64,000 nucleotides of DNA from Bacteroidota bacterium (GCA_016699635.1 CP064983.1:1-64000); one strand, 5' to 3'; shown: positions 11,758-20,939, numbered from the stretch's first letter. Notes: a model not told the origin generated them from the sequence alone. Numbers and translations are program-made.

Positions 11758-11906
11758 GGTTCAGCGTTACCGCATGCATTTTTCAAACTGTGCAGTGTCG
11801 CAAACTTCGTCCAACTACGTGTTTGCAAAATGCCTTTGGTTTGCTCCCATGCCTTTTTCAAACAAGTTTGAAAGGCACTTCGCAAACACGCTGAACCGTT
11901 ATACGC
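11749..11906 (+). repeat. attC-like site 4
   Basis: The left end is TTGTCCAAC and the right end is GTTATACGC. The outer arms AACGGTTCAGCG and CGCTGAACCGTT are perfectly complementary over 12 bases. It belongs to the same family as site 2 and is unlike the others inside. Confidence 0.7.
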
Positions 11907-11911
11907 AAGCA

Positions 11912-12190
11912 CTACTTTACGGCTTCGTATGACTGTTCAAATATTGATTGCTTACACGGATAGAGTTTACGCCAATCGGTCGGGAATGGCTCTTTAATCA
12001 AATAATCACCGAGTGAGCAAATCATTTCACCTTCAAGGGTGGGTATTTTCAAAATAGGCTTTTTATATTCGTCCCAATCGTGAAACACATTCCCTTGAAT
12101 AGATTTTGCCCAATTGTAAACTCTATCCTTAGTTTTATCGGTAAACTGAATCGCTTCAACTTCTACTGGTATTTTTCTGTATTTATTCAT
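11912..12190 (-). CDS. Small phage-type protein, opposite to cassette polarity
   Basis: About 92 residues from ATG 12190, with an alternative start at 12205. The N-terminus MNKYRKIPVEVEAIQF, the GDYLIKE segment and a final YPCKQSIFEQSYE match a small protein family common in phages and prophages, of unknown function. It is the only gene in the array read on the minus strand. It fills its cassette (11898-12233) almost completely, with its stop 6 bases from the left boundary. Reverse-orientation genes occur in integrons and usually need their own promoter. The family assignment rests on recognisable sequence pattern only. Confidence 0.6.
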   Translation of the reverse strand: MNKYRKIPVEVEAIQFTDKTKDRVYNWAKSIQGNVFHDWDEYKKPILKIPTLEGEMICSLGDYLIKEPFPTDWRKLYPCKQSIFEQSYEAVK

Positions 12191-12224
12191 TCTATTAAAA
12201 TTCATCGTTAATTAAACCGTGCCA

Positions 12225-12361
12225 GCATATAACAAGGTATTTACAAGAGCAGGGTTGAAATCTATAATTTGAGCTTTAGTGATTCTATTTAACTTCGGTG
12301 TAAGGTTCAACATTTAAGCCTTGAAATCCCTGCCCTCGTAAATACCCGAATCGTTATCGGC
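12225..12361 (+). repeat. attC-like site 5
   Basis: The left end is GCATATAAC and the right end is GTTATCGGC. It has the same architecture as site 3 with compensatory changes: TATTTAC/GTAAATA replaces TATTGCC/GGCAATA and GCAGGG/CCCTGC replaces GCGGGG/CCCCGC. Confidence 0.75.
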
Positions 12362-12440
12362 AACCCTGAAAGACGACAGTGCGAACATTAAACATATAGA
12401 CAAATGACAAAAAATAAGAATAGACAGACAACGATTTTGG

Positions 12441-12448
12441 TATCTTTG
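12441..12448 (+). promoter_or_regulatory. Bacteroidetal -7 element just before the methylase ATG
   Basis: TATCTTTG matches TAnnTTTG and ends 5 bases before ATG 12454, so transcription would begin at or next to the start codon. A clear -33 TTG at the usual distance is not seen. Confidence 0.4.
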
Positions 12449-12453
12449 GAACA

Positions 12454-13670
12454 ATGAAAGTATTAGACACATTTGCAGGTGCAGGCGGTTTTAGTTTAGG
12501 TTTTCACCTGACTGGACAATATGATATTATTGGTGCTATTGAATATGACCAATGGGCAGCTGATACCTTTAAATTCAATCACCCTGAATCAACCGTTATC
12601 GTTGGCGACATACAACAATACAGCGAAGAATTTTTATTGGAAACATTCAAAGACAAACCTGACATTATTCTGGGTGGTCCACCTTGTCAAGGTTTTTCAA
12701 TAGCTAACAGAAAAGCTGGCGACCCCGCTGACCCAAGAAATTCATTATTTAAGGAGTTCGTAAGACTTGGAAAAATCTTTGAACCCAAAATAATGATAAT
12801 GGAGAATGTTCCCAATCTTATAAAAGCAAGAACTCACGACAAAGAACTTGTTATTGATATTATTATTCAAGAACTGGAAAATTTAGGTTATTATGTTTAC
12901 CACACAATTTTAAGTGCAACAGACTATGGCGTTCCTCAAATTAGAAAACGACTTGTAGTTATTGCTTCAAAAGATAAATTGGATAATCCTTTTCCTGAGC
13001 CAACACATTCAATAGAAAGCAAACCAAATACTTTATTCAGTTCTACTCTTAAACAAACTCCGACTTTGTGGGACGCAATCTCTGACTTACCTCAAATTGA
13101 AGCAAGAGAAGGTGCAGAAGAAATGGACTATGGAAACACCTGCGAAAAATGCTTTTCAGAAGTATTTGCGTGAACATTCTAATAAAGTTTATAATCACGT
13201 TGCAATGAAACATTCCAAAAGAATGGTTGAACGATTTGCTTCAATGAGTTGCGGAAATTCTATATCTGATGTTCCCGACCATTTAAAGCCATTTAAAAGA
13301 AATGGAATGGAGAATTTTCAGAGAAATTATATGACCAAAATAATAGAAGAATGCATCCTGACAGACCTTGTCATACAATTGCAGCTTCCTTTATGCAAAT
13401 TTTGTTCACCCATTCAAAAACAGAAATTTCACACCAAGAGAAGGTGCGAGGATTCAAACATTTCAGATTGGTATGTTTTTCAGGAAAACCTACCGTTGTT
13501 AGCCACAAACTTTTACAACGAGAAGGTAGAGATGAAGAAAACACCTTTGTCAATACAATCAGATTGGCAATGCAGTTCCGCCACTTTTAGCAAAAGCAAT
13601 TGCGGAGAATATTTTATCACAATTAACAATTAAGCAAGACAAAAAATGTTTGTTCACGGAGACAATTTAA
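12454..13670 (+). CDS. DNA (cytosine-5) methyltransferase, frameshifted C-terminal half
   Basis: A C5-cytosine methylase of about 405 residues. Motif I is DTFAGAGGFSLG (residues 4-15), the catalytic-cysteine motif IV is GGPPCQGFS near residue 75, ENVPNL is motif VI, and QIRKRLVVI is motif VIII. After frame changes near 13120, 13310, 13400 and 13490, the joined frames still show HPDRPCHTIAASF, a REGARIQTF stretch and the motif X-like QIGNAVPPLLAKAIAENI, ending at TAA 13668-13670. The ATG at 12454 lies directly before motif I, so the start is secure. The gene overlaps the following endonuclease by 25 bp and forms a restriction-modification pair in one cassette. It protects host DNA by methylating cytosine. 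Specificity is inferred only through the endonuclease family. Confidence 0.85.
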
Positions 13671-14515
13671 AACAAAAGGAATCTCATAAAGAGAAATACA
13701 CAGACCAAGAAGCCAAAAACTATCTTGCTGAAATTCGCATTGAATATGACAAATGGAACAAGCTTAATGAAGAACTGAAAGGTCCTTTTTCAGCCATTGA
13801 CGAAAGTGATTTTGAAATTATAAATAAAAGAGTGCAACTCTTTTCTGATTATAAAGAATTTATTGACCAACAGAAATACGCTGAAAAGTTTGACTCACGT
13901 TCAAATTTACATTCGTCAGTTTTGGAAGAATTTATATTCTACTTGTTTAGGGATTTGGTTTATGAGTTTTCAACGTCAGCAATTTTAGGAAAAGCTCATA
14001 CTTTCAAGGATATATTTTTCAATTCAACTTCCTACAAAGAAATGGTTGCAAGACCAAACGCAATAGTTGAAAAGAAAGAACACTACTTCATTATTGGTGT
14101 TAACATACTTGCTAAAATGAATTGTGACGGAAGCACAGACACCGAATCTCACAATTGGCAAATTCCAGCAGTTGCAATTGAGTGCAAAACTTATCTTGAC
14201 AAGACAATGCTTGAAGGTTCATCAACTGCTGCTGAACAATTAAAACACAGAAATCCTAACGCAATTTACATTGTAGTCGCAGAGTGGCTTAAACTGACAG
14301 AACAGGTAAACTTAAAGAAATTCAAGGTTGACCAAATCTATGTTTTGAGAAAACAAAAAAACACAGACAGAGAATATCGTTACGCTGACACATACAAGAA
14401 AAACCCAATTTTTGAAGATGTTGTTCAACACCTTTTTGACACAGTTCGCAATCACTTGACTTCTGACTGGGAAGGCGGTATAAGTTATGGACTACAAAAG
14501 GGATATTTAATGTAA
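13646..14515 (+). CDS. Bpu10I-family type II restriction endonuclease
   Basis: 289 residues, intact. The block FDSRSNLHSSVLEEF near residue 95 and the stretch PAVAIECKTYLDKTMLEG near residue 175 resemble the Bpu10I-type restriction endonuclease family. The AIECK segment (E and K one residue apart) is the probable PD-(D/E)XK active-site strand. Bpu10I recognises the asymmetric site CCTNAGC and uses two endonuclease subunits and two methylases. Here only one of each is visible in the cassette, so the system may be a variant, may be reduced, or may have partners elsewhere. It overlaps the methylase by 25 bp and ends 20 bases before site 6. Confidence 0.75.
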   Translation: MFVHGDNLKQKESHKEKYTDQEAKNYLAEIRIEYDKWNKLNEELKGPFSAIDESDFEIINKRVQLFSDYKEFIDQQKYAEKFDSRSNLHSSVLEEFIFYLFRDLVYEFSTSAILGKAHTFKDIFFNSTSYKEMVARPNAIVEKKEHYFIIGVNILAKMNCDGSTDTESHNWQIPAVAIECKTYLDKTMLEGSSTAAEQLKHRNPNAIYIVVAEWLKLTEQVNLKKFKVDQIYVLRKQKNTDREYRYADTYKKNPIFEDVVQHLFDTVRNHLTSDWEGGISYGLQKGYLM

Positions 14516-14535
14516 CGAATGACGAAAGAAGGGCA

Positions 14536-14672
14536 GCCGATAACAGCGGTTTGGCGTAATGGCGGGTGCAGTGCTTCGTATGACAGTTTTGTGGTAGGTT
14601 CAAGTGCAGTTCTTCGATTGAACTTTAGTGCTAAAAATCCGCCACTACGCCAAGCCGCAAACCGTTACAAGC
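14536..14672 (+). repeat. attC-like site 6
   Basis: The left end is GCCGATAAC and the right end is GTTACAAGC. The left arm GCGGTTTGGCGTAATGGCGG pairs with the right arm CCGCCACTACGCCAAGCCGC with only two mismatches. The loop carries the recurrent GTGCTTCGTATGAC and TTCTTCGATTGAAC words. Confidence 0.78.
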
Positions 14673-14772
14673 AACCCTAACCGACCGACAGTGCAAACTT
14701 AAACCGACAGAAAATTGACATCAACAGTTGAATCAAAATTGAATAAATCAAAGAATGACAGAACAGGAAATT

Positions 14773-14802
14773 TTGCATTTTTAAAATTTAGTTTTACATT
14801 TG
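14773..14802 (+). promoter_or_regulatory. Bacteroidetal promoter of the viperin cassette
   Basis: TTG at 14773-14775, exactly 19 bases, then TACATTTG at 14795-14802. This fits TTG-N19-TAnnTTTG. It lies 57 bases before ATG 14859, so the cassette appears to have its own promoter rather than relying on an integron Pc. Confidence 0.65.
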
Positions 14803-14858
14803 TGCTGTTCATTTTCCAAACGACCTAACCTCTATGGTTAATCTAAAGTCAAAAGAAA

Positions 14859-17077
14859 ATGAGCAAAAAACCAAACAATATAAAGGCTTCCGTAGCTGAC
14901 ATTATTCAGCTTTTTCTAACTTCACCAGAACAGGCGTATCAGGAGTTAATTTTATCAGGCTATTATTTTCACAAGCAACCAAAAAACTTTTGGGATGCTT
15001 ACATGCGACTTGACCACGACAAGTTAAGTAAACAATTTCCTGATTCAGTTGACACTTTTAATCAGGTCGTTTGGCTCAAACTGTTTTATGACTTGAACGA
15101 GTTTTACAGAACCGAAAGGGCAAAGAACATTCAAGAATTAATAGTTTTAAACCCTGACGAAACTTCACTTACCAAAGCCCTCTTTCTTTGTTTAGAACTT
15201 GGCGAGACAAGTGTTCAATCGATAATCTTTCCAAACTATACAGAGGAATCGCTTGAAGCGATAAAGATTTTATTGAGAGAAGTTTTTCCGCTATTGAAAA
15301 GCGAAAATAAATCTTCGTATTCGTTAGAACTTGCACAACTTGCAAACAACCTTATTAAAATTCAAGTGGACATGGCTTTACTTGAAGAGTTTCTTGATGC
15401 TTGTGTTTGGGCTGACTTTGAAATGATAAAAAAAGAAGATTCAAAAGGATTTGTTTTGAGTTTGCCTGACGGCAAACCCAAAACCGAAAATCTTTTTATT
15501 CTCAATCATCTCAAGACATTTGTAAAGAGAGATTTCAAAAGAAAGGAATCCCACCCGAAAATTTCAGAGGAAGACCACTTCAAGAAGAATGACCTGCGGT
15601 GGAAAACACAGGAAGGGTTAGCAACCGTTATTCATAGCAGTGGCATTACAGTAACAAGCCAAACACCAGGAACAACATCTTTACAAGTAGAAGATGGTTC
15701 CATCTTTACAGAAATGTCCTCAGAAGACCCGAAGAAACGAGAGTTAGCAACTTTCAAAATGTTAATGAACCAACAAGAACAAAATTTTCATTACCAATAC
15801 AGACAAGCACTCTCACAAATTTATCAGCCAAATGATGAAATAGATATTCATGCTTTGCATGTTGAGATTGAAGCAGACACTTTGGTTACACTTTATGAAA
15901 TACTTTGTGCTATGTCATGCCTCATTGCAAGGGCAGATGCGTTCAGATACATCGGTGAGTTTCCAAATAGCGGCAGCATAAAATCAATAAAGAGAAGCGT
16001 TTTGGATTTAATAAGCCAACAAAATCCAGAACTTTCAGCAGATGAAAGGAAAGTATGGGAAATTCGAAATCGTTCAATCATTTCAAGATGTTTGAAGAAC
16101 ACTACGAGCAAAGAATATTTTTATTTTTTTGAGAAGAAAACATTTTGGATTGGTTTGATAAAATTGAAGAACTAAAATCAAAATCAGAAAAAGAATTGAA
16201 TGCAATCATTAATTTGTTTTCAAGTTATAACTCACTGCTTCCGTTCAATCCAATTTACAAGATTGACAACACTTATCACTTTTCATACTCAACTTGCTCA
16301 TACGGAAAATTCAATCTCAATCAATTTCTTTACGACTATTATATTTCTGACAAACTTTTTAATCCAAACAATAAACCACAGAAGGAAAAACCTTTAGTTG
16401 AAGAAACACAGAAAAGCAGAGAGATTCGTTTTACGAACTCACTGAAAGAACTTTTCAAAACTGTTACACCTCATGTTGAAGCAGGTTTGGAATATGGCGA
16501 CCCTAAATTAAATTACGACTTTGGAGATTTGAAAGGAGATTTTGATGTGATTGCATATTTTGAAAAGGAGAACATCATTTTACCAATTCAAGTTAAGTTA
16601 AGTAATGTAAGTCCGAGAAGCGAAAAGCGAAAGGAAGAATGGATTGCAAACCGAATTGAAACCAAAGGAATAACGCAAGTAGTAAAAGACATTAAACTTC
16701 TTCAATCCAAATCAGGTTTGAAATTTATAGCGGACAAACTCAAAATAGAAAATGAAATCAAAGCACCATTGATTTATCCAATTGTTGTTACAGATAATTT
16801 TTTTGCAGACCATCTTTCATTTTCCTACAATGAAAATGACGATTCTGTTATTTGTATTAGCTACTTTGAATTAAAACATCTTCTGCTCAATCAAAAAGTC
16901 CATGACAAACAAGCGGACATGAAGCCTCTTGAAAACAGTAACGCTGCAACACGCTTGATTGAATCGATTGAAACAAATTCCTTTTGGAATTTCCTCAATG
17001 AGTTTGCAGACGATTTTAAGTATTCAAAAACGCTATCAGCAATTACAGACGATTGGAAAATTGAAATGAAAGTTTAG
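14859..17077 (+). CDS. Uncharacterised large protein with C-terminal PD-(D/E)XK-like domain (one frameshift)
   Basis: Two overlapping frames, 14859-16175 and 16145-17077, join into one protein of about 739 residues if a base is removed near 16133. The first 430 residues look helical and acidic and match no family I know. The C-terminal part, about residues 515-620, contains GDFDVIAYF (near 16535) followed by ILPIQVK (near 16580-16597). The D, then Q-x-K spacing is that of a PD-(D/E)XK nuclease core. An acidic GLEYGDPKLNYDFGD stretch precedes it. It is the first gene of the cassette, under its own promoter, and a prokaryotic viperin follows 48 bp downstream. An antiviral role is inferred from this partner. 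Two separate genes remain possible. Confidence 0.6.
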
Positions 17078-17091
17078 TTCCTGTTGTGAGC

Positions 17092-17108
17092 TATCGGCTT
17101 TGCCGATA
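17092..17108 (+). other. Perfect hairpin between the nuclease-like gene and viperin
   Basis: TATCGGC, loop TTT, GCCGATA. A 7-bp perfect stem lies in the 48-bp spacer. It is not followed by a T run, so a terminator is unlikely. It may modulate viperin translation or be a stray palindromic repeat. Confidence 0.4.
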
Positions 17109-17125
17109 ATCTAAATCTCACAACA

Positions 17126-18029
17126 ATGCAACAAAGAACAAAACAATTTATTCCGGCAGTGAACTTTCATTTGTGGGAACCATGCAACATGCGTTGCAAA
17201 TTTTGCTTCGCAACATTTCAAGATGTTAAACGAAGCATCTTACCAAAAGGACATTTGCCAAAAGAGCAAGCCGTTCAAGTCGTTCAACAACTTGCTGACT
17301 TTGGTTTTCAGAAAATCACTTTCGCAGGTGGTGAGCCAACGCTTTGTAAATGGTTGCCTGACTTGATTGCGACCGCAAAAGGTTCAGGCATGACAACAAT
17401 GATTGTTTCTAACGGCAGCCGACTGACTGACGAATTTCTTAGTGAACAGAAACAAACTTGATTGGATTGCAATTAGCATTGACAGTTTGAACGTTGTAAG
17501 TAACCTGATAACGGGAAGAGCTATTGCAGGTAGCCGACCTTTGCAACTTGATTATTACAAATCACTTGTAGACAGAGTTAAACACTTTGGTTACGGACTA
17601 AAAATAAACACAGTTGTAAATCGTAACAACTTCAATGAAAGTATGAATGAGTTTATCCGTTACGCAAGACCGAAGCGTTGGAAAATTTTACAAGTGCTTC
17701 CAATGGTTGGACAGAATGACAACAAGATTGATGACTTAAAAATTTCGGAATCAGAGTTTCAGTTATTCACTGACAATCACTGCTACTTGCAAGGCATTAC
17801 GAACATTGTTCCCGAAACAAATTCTCAAATCAAAGGTTCGTATGCAATGGTTGACCCAGCAGGGAGGTTCTTTGACAATACAACAGGAACACACAATTAC
17901 AGTAGAAAAATATTAGAAGTTGGAGTATTGACCGCAATAAATGAAGTGAATTATGACTTATCCAAATTCATTTCAAGAGGAGGACAATACGACTGGACAA
18001 GGGCGACAGAGAAGAAGGGCAGCTTGTAA
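17126..18029 (+). CDS. Prokaryotic viperin (radical SAM antiviral nucleotide-making enzyme), one frameshift
   Basis: About 300 residues. The radical SAM cluster motif is CNMRCKFC (Cys20, Cys24, Cys27), followed by FAGGEPTL (residues 71-78) for SAM binding and IVSNGS. The second half, in another frame from about 17445, matches viperin closely in order: LDWIAISIDS, then a GLKINTVVNRNNF segment, RWKILQVLP, VPETN, and the C-terminal RGGQYDW block. Viperins convert CTP, and in bacteria also other NTPs, to 3'-deoxy-3',4'-didehydro nucleotides that terminate phage RNA synthesis. The single frame break near 17450 falls between strongly conserved blocks and is probably a sequencing error. The stop TAA (18027-18029) lies inside the left core of attC-like site 7, as is common for integron cassettes. 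Confidence 0.9.
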
Positions 18030-18157
18030 CAGCGGCTTGGCAAAAGTGGCGGTTTAGTGCTTCGTATGACAGTTTTCGTATGTTTGAAGTGTGTGCTTCG
18101 TATCAACATTTGTGGTGAAAATCGCCACCTTCGCCAAGCCGCAAAACGTTAGCTGTG
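18022..18157 (+). repeat. attC-like site 7
   Basis: The left end is GCTTGTAAC and the right end is GTTAGCTGTG. The arms are AGCGGCTTGGC...GTGGCGG and CGCCAC...GCCAAGCCGC. The left end matches the right end of site 6 over nine bases, defining the cassette 14664-18030. Confidence 0.78.
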
Positions 18158-18183
18158 ATTTTAGGACGACCCTACAATAAAGA

Positions 18184-18750
18184 ATGGAACGACACGAATA
18201 CTTTAAACTATTTCACGACATCAGCACGACTGACTACGAATTGCTGACCAAAAATCTGAAAACAAAAACGTTTAAAAAAGGCGACTTCATAACCGTTACA
18301 GGACAAACGCAAAAAGAACTTTACTTTGTAAAAAGTGGTGTGCAAATGTCTTTCTTTGACGCAGACAATAAAACACACGTTATTGCTTTTACTTATCCAC
18401 CAAACCTTTGTGCTATTCCAGAATCATTTTCGTTTCAAATTCCGTCAAAATATTTTCTGACTTGTCTTACAGACAGCGAATTGGACTACATCACTTTTGA
18501 CGAACTTCAAAAACTGTTTGACCAATCACAACAAATTGAACGACTTTTCAGACGAATGACAGAAGCTGTTTTGTCAGGTATGATTAACCGACATATTGAA
18601 TTGCACAGTATGACAATTGAAGAACGTTATAAAACATTTTGCCAACGCAGTCCGCATTTATTTCAACTTGTGCAACACAAATACATTGCTTCTTATTTGG
18701 GCATTGACCCAACCAATTTTAGTAAACTGTTTAACACTGTTAAGTTCTGA
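18184..18750 (+). CDS. Crp/Fnr-family transcriptional regulator
   Basis: 188 residues, the usual length for short Bacteroidota Crp/Fnr proteins. A cyclic-nucleotide-binding-like beta-roll spans roughly residues 25-110 (KKGDFITVTGQTQKELYFVKSG), a long dimer helix follows, and the C-terminal helix-turn-helix is KYIASYLGIDPTNFSKLF (residues 168-185). No cysteine cluster for oxygen sensing is seen. The ATG is 34 bases inside the cassette boundary (GTTAGCTGTG at 18148). The gene is followed 64 bp later by an alpha/beta hydrolase in the same cassette. It probably controls that neighbour. Confidence 0.8.
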   Translation: MERHEYFKLFHDISTTDYELLTKNLKTKTFKKGDFITVTGQTQKELYFVKSGVQMSFFDADNKTHVIAFTYPPNLCAIPESFSFQIPSKYFLTCLTDSELDYITFDELQKLFDQSQQIERLFRRMTEAVLSGMINRHIELHSMTIEERYKTFCQRSPHLFQLVQHKYIASYLGIDPTNFSKLFNTVKF

Positions 18751-18814
18751 TGTTGGTCTATACCAACATTTATTTTCCCTAAGACTTAGGAACTTTGCCG
18801 ATAAATTTTAAAGT

Positions 18815-19677
18815 ATGGCAAATCATTGGCTTGACAAATCAGAGTATCCGTTTACATCAAACTATTTTGAGATCAACGGACAGAAGTTGCATTACATTGA
18901 CGAAGGAAATGGTGAAACAATTTTGTTTGTTCACGGAACACCTTCGTGGAGTTTTGATTATCGCAACATCATCAAAAAATTAAAAACAAATTTTCGTTGT
19001 GTTGCGATTGACCACATTGGTTTTGGACTTTCCGACAAACCTGAACACTACAATTATTCAACACAGAATCACAACAAAACGCTTGAAAAATTTGTGCTTG
19101 AAAAAAACTTAGTAAACATCACACTTGTTGTTCACGATTTTGGTGGACCTATTGGGTTAAATTTTGCAATTCAACATCCTGAAAGAATTAAAAATCTCAT
19201 AATTCTTAATTCTTGGTTGTGGAGTAGCGAAAATGACCCTGACTATATGAAATTGAAAAGATTTTGAAAAGCCCTTTACTACCTTTTCTTTATCGGTATT
19301 TAAACTTTTCGCCCAAGTTTATATTACCTCAATCATTTGGCGACACTAAACTCTCAAAAGAATTATTGAAGCAATACACCAAACCATTTGCTGACAGAAC
19401 ACAACGAAATGGAGCATTGGCATTTGCCAAATCTTTGCTTAACGACCAGACTTGGTTTGAAGAACTTTGGAACAAAAGACAATCAATTTCGGAGAAACCG
19501 ACCTTGTTTGTTTGGGGTATGAAAGACAATGTTATTAAACCTCATAACCTTGAAACATTTCAGACAGGTTTTAATAACTTCAAGACATTGAGATTAGAAA
19601 CAAGTGGACATTTTCCGCAAGAAGAGCAACCTGAAAAAGTTAAAAATGCTATCTTTGACTTTTTGATGGAAAAGTAA
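18815..19677 (+). CDS. Haloalkane dehalogenase-like alpha/beta hydrolase (one frameshift)
   Basis: About 287 residues after joining at a frame break near 19250. The family pattern is HGTPSWSF (oxyanion region), nucleophile region VVHDFGGPIG with Asp in place of Ser, a late acidic GMKDNV segment and the catalytic His in SGHFPQEEQPE. An aspartate nucleophile and HGxPxW favour the haloalkane dehalogenase/epoxide hydrolase branch over esterases. Substrate unknown. It lies in the same cassette as the Crp/Fnr regulator, and its stop falls 4 bases before site 8. A metabolic or detoxifying cassette is the simplest reading. Confidence 0.75.
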
Positions 19678-19680
19678 AAC

Positions 19681-19817
19681 CACAGCTAACAAGGTATTGC
19701 CAAAAGCGGGGCTGACGAGCTTCGATTGAACATTTGTGCAAGGTTCAACATTCGTTCTTCGATTGAACTTTTGTGCTAAAAATCCCCGCCTTCGGCAATA
19801 CCCAAACCGTTAGCGGC
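19681..19817 (+). repeat. attC-like site 8
   Basis: The left end is CACAGCTAAC and the right end is GTTAGCGGC. It is of the same family as site 3 (TATTGCC/GGCAATA, GCGGGG/CCCCGC). The left end pairs with the right end of site 7 over 10 bases, and 14 of 15 when extended. Confidence 0.8.
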
Positions 19818-19843
19818 AAGGCTACCAAAAAAACGCAACAAAT

Positions 19844-20615
19844 ATGACCAACTGGAAAGAATTAAAAGTATATCGCAACTTAGAACCATCAGAAATTTCA
19901 AAGTCATTTAAGTCTTTTGCACATTTCATTCTCGATAATCTACAAGACAAATCATTTTGCATTACGGAAACCAAAACGAGCAAAAAATATACAGAATTAC
20001 TGAAGACTTTGAACAGGCTATAATTTTCGACAACTCAAACCGTTGGGCAAAAATCAGAAAGATATTCGTATAGACATTGCTATAAAATCATTATTTTCCA
20101 AAACGCCTGAAATAGATTATTTATTATCAAGCGCTTGGGAAATAGACAAAGAATTCAAAATGTTTTATCCACTAACACAAGAATTTTTGCTCTTAGCTGA
20201 ACATTTGACGGAAATAATAAATGCCAAATTAGTTCCTTTTTTTGACAAGTATTCTACATCTGAAAAAATCATAGCAAACAAAGATTTTTTTATCAGAGAA
20301 ACCACAACAGAAGGACAAATTTGGGAATGTTCATTAGTAACAGAAAATTTAATTTACGACTGTTCGTTTAGACAAAGAAATAAAAAGCTTTTTATGGAAT
20401 ACAATACTAAATTCATTGAATGGCAGAAAAATAGACTTGAACAAAATAATCAGATAGGCGATAATTCTCAATCTATAGTTGATATTATAAAGGAATTGAA
20501 TTTAGAAAAAGAAATATTTCAAAACAATGAACTTTATGAAAAAGAAATCATAAATCAGAATTTACGAAAACAATTGTATATAGAAAACATAAACAAAAAG
20601 AAGCCCAGCCGCTAA
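19844..20615 (+). CDS. Unknown cassette protein (frameshifted)
   Basis: About 255 residues if frames are joined. ATG 19844 opens MTNWKELKVYRNLEPSE, then frame changes near 19985 and 20070 lead into a long frame ending at TAA 20613-20615, inside the left core of site 9. The protein is acidic and helical. Its C-terminus is a coiled-coil-like stretch rich in Glu, Asn and Lys. The middle segment WEIDKEFKMFYPLTQEFLL has no motif I recognise. It is the only gene in its 1-kb cassette, with the ATG 35 bases after the boundary. Being sole cargo next to defence cassettes makes it a candidate for an unknown defence or toxin-related function, but nothing in the sequence proves this. Confidence 0.5.
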
Positions 20616-20807
20616 CATGGTATTGCCAAAAGCGGGGCTGAAGTGCAAAATTCAACTGTAGTGCTACTATTCCGCCAAAAACGAATTTTATTCGTTTTTT
20701 ATTCTTAAATTTATCTCATAAAAATTCGTTTTGGCTTGCCTCAGTGCAGAATTTAAGCTTTCAGCCATAAATTCCCCGCCTTCGGCAATACCCAAAACGT
20801 TATAGGC
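20608..20807 (+). repeat. attC-like site 9 with palindromic insertion
   Basis: The left end is GCCGCTAAC and the right end is GTTATAGGC. Arms are as in site 8. The loop is about 60 bases longer because of an inserted inverted repeat at 20674-20735 (GCCAAAA(A)CGAATTTT and AAAATTCGTTTTGGC). Confidence 0.72.
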
Positions 20808-20939
20808 AATCCCCCTACTATAAAAACAGTTGAGTTTTTGAGCTAACGAAGGTATCTTCGCAGTAAAAAATCCTTGTAAAAGCCGGTTTAAGCAGTGGTG
20901 TTAATAGCCCGATGGCAATCAAGGTTTGGTTGCATAAAG

